This document shows positions 5,857 to 6,050 of a stretch of 6,050 nucleotides of DNA, piece by piece. The position numbers and the translations under genes are program-made. Location of the stretch: contig CAYNVN010000170.1 in the NCBI GenBank assembly GCA_964400655.1, positions 1-6,050 on the forward strand, in the 5' to 3' direction. Below the pieces are notes generated by a model, which saw nothing but the letters and a program-made list of their open reading frames with translations, was not told the DNA's origin and ran no database searches. Within the stretch, counting starts at the first letter, position 1; every line of letters begins with the position of its first letter. This stretch comes from B16-G9 sp964400655 (lineage in GTDB: Bacteria; Bacteroidota; Bacteroidia; Bacteroidales; F082).

Positions 5857-5913
5857 CGGAGGGCTTTGGTCGTGCCTCCTATGGGATGACGGTGGGGCTT
5901 GCGGGAGTGGCAG
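5857..5913 (+). other. GC-rich unique segment between repeat families
   Basis: This stretch (CGGAGGGCTTTGG..., GGGATGACGGTGGGGC, GCGGGAGTGGCAG) is visibly richer in G than its surroundings and has no open frame, repeat unit or promoter that I can support. It joins the heptamer array on its left to the palindrome on its right and may be part of one composite intergenic element. Confidence 0.3.
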
Positions 5914-5932
5914 GCCCGTCTGCCGGACGGGC
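5914..5932. repeat. GC-rich palindromic element
   Basis: GCCCGTC at 5914-5920 and GACGGGC at 5926-5932 are perfect inverted repeats around TGCCG, flanked on both sides by CAG/AGG. From memory, similar CCCGTC-TGCCG-GACGGG palindromes are common as dispersed intergenic repeats in Bacteroidota genomes. No T run follows, so it is not called a terminator. Confidence 0.6.
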
Positions 5933-5935
5933 AGG

Positions 5936-5956
5936 TAAATCATAAATCATAAATCA
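5936..5956 (+). repeat. Three TAAATCA heptamer tandem repeats
   Basis: Three exact TAAATCA units stand head to tail, followed by degenerate AAATC-like units up to 5976 (AAAAATTTGCAATC, AAAAATC). This is the third heptamer-type repeat family within about 160 bases. Confidence 0.75.
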
Positions 5957-5978
5957 AAAATTTGCAATCAAAAATCAG

Positions 5979-6028
5979 AGTACTTGGAGTGCCTAAAGTT
6001 TGGAGTGCCTAAAGTGCCTAAAGTTAAG
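5979..6028 (+). repeat. Degenerate 9/7-base tandem repeat array, block 2
   Basis: The units are AGTACTTGG, AGTGCCTAA, AGTTTGG, AGTGCCTAA, AGTGCCTAA and AGTTAAG, the same families and the same orientation as at 5774-5830. The string AGTGCCTAAAGTTTGGAGT occurs in both blocks. The remaining 22 bases to the window end show nothing I can assign. Confidence 0.8.
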
Positions 6029-6050
6029 ATTTCGTCGTTCATTTATCACC

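Noticed and set aside
5774..6028. Possible CRISPR array
   Set aside because: Units are 7-9 bases and contiguous, with no 25-40 base repeats, no regular unique spacers and no cas genes nearby.
5968..6042. 24-codon open frame on the - strand starting at 6042
   Set aside because: Most of it is translated from the tandem repeats, and an in-frame stop lies directly before its ATG; nothing supports translation.

Overview
The window looks like chromosomal DNA from a member of the Bacteroidota, probably the Bacteroidales/Marinilabiliales side, although the exact lineage is inferred. The evidence is consistent: promoters of the TTTG/TAnnTTTG type, A-rich start regions without Shine-Dalgarno sequences, two secreted DUF4251-like proteins (a family known mainly from this phylum), and short AGTGCCTAA/AGTTTGG/TAAATCA tandem repeats in a gene-free stretch. 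All protein genes lie on the + strand.

Layout. (1) 1-1199: the 3' part of a TPR-like helical-repeat protein whose start lies before the window. (2) 1206-3979: a promoter just after that gene's stop, then a tight run pepE (peptidase E) - DUF4251-like exported protein - cutC (TIM-barrel CutC family) - second DUF4251-like exported protein, with gaps of 15, 25 and 48 bases; probably one transcript. (3) 3980-4346: a 367-base regulatory region that is the highlight of the window. It holds a near-consensus Bacteroidota promoter, a 20-codon leader peptide with three consecutive Trp codons, mutually exclusive RNA hairpins and a strong intrinsic terminator. (4) 4347-5711: a TrpB2-type tryptophan synthase beta-like enzyme, ended by a long-stem terminator. 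(5) 5772-6050: no gene, but a patchwork of short tandem repeats and a GC-rich palindrome.

How it works together. The leader in region 3 reads as a complete ribosome-mediated tryptophan attenuator. With tryptophan abundant, the ribosome reaches the leader stop codon, covers the antiterminator strand, and the terminator before trpB2 forms. With tryptophan scarce, it stalls on the Trp codons, frees that strand, and the strand invades the terminator through its loop. This ties the solitary TrpB2 to tryptophan supply in this organism. The pepE-cutC group shows no obvious functional link to it; its two DUF4251-like paralogues around cutC suggest a local duplication.
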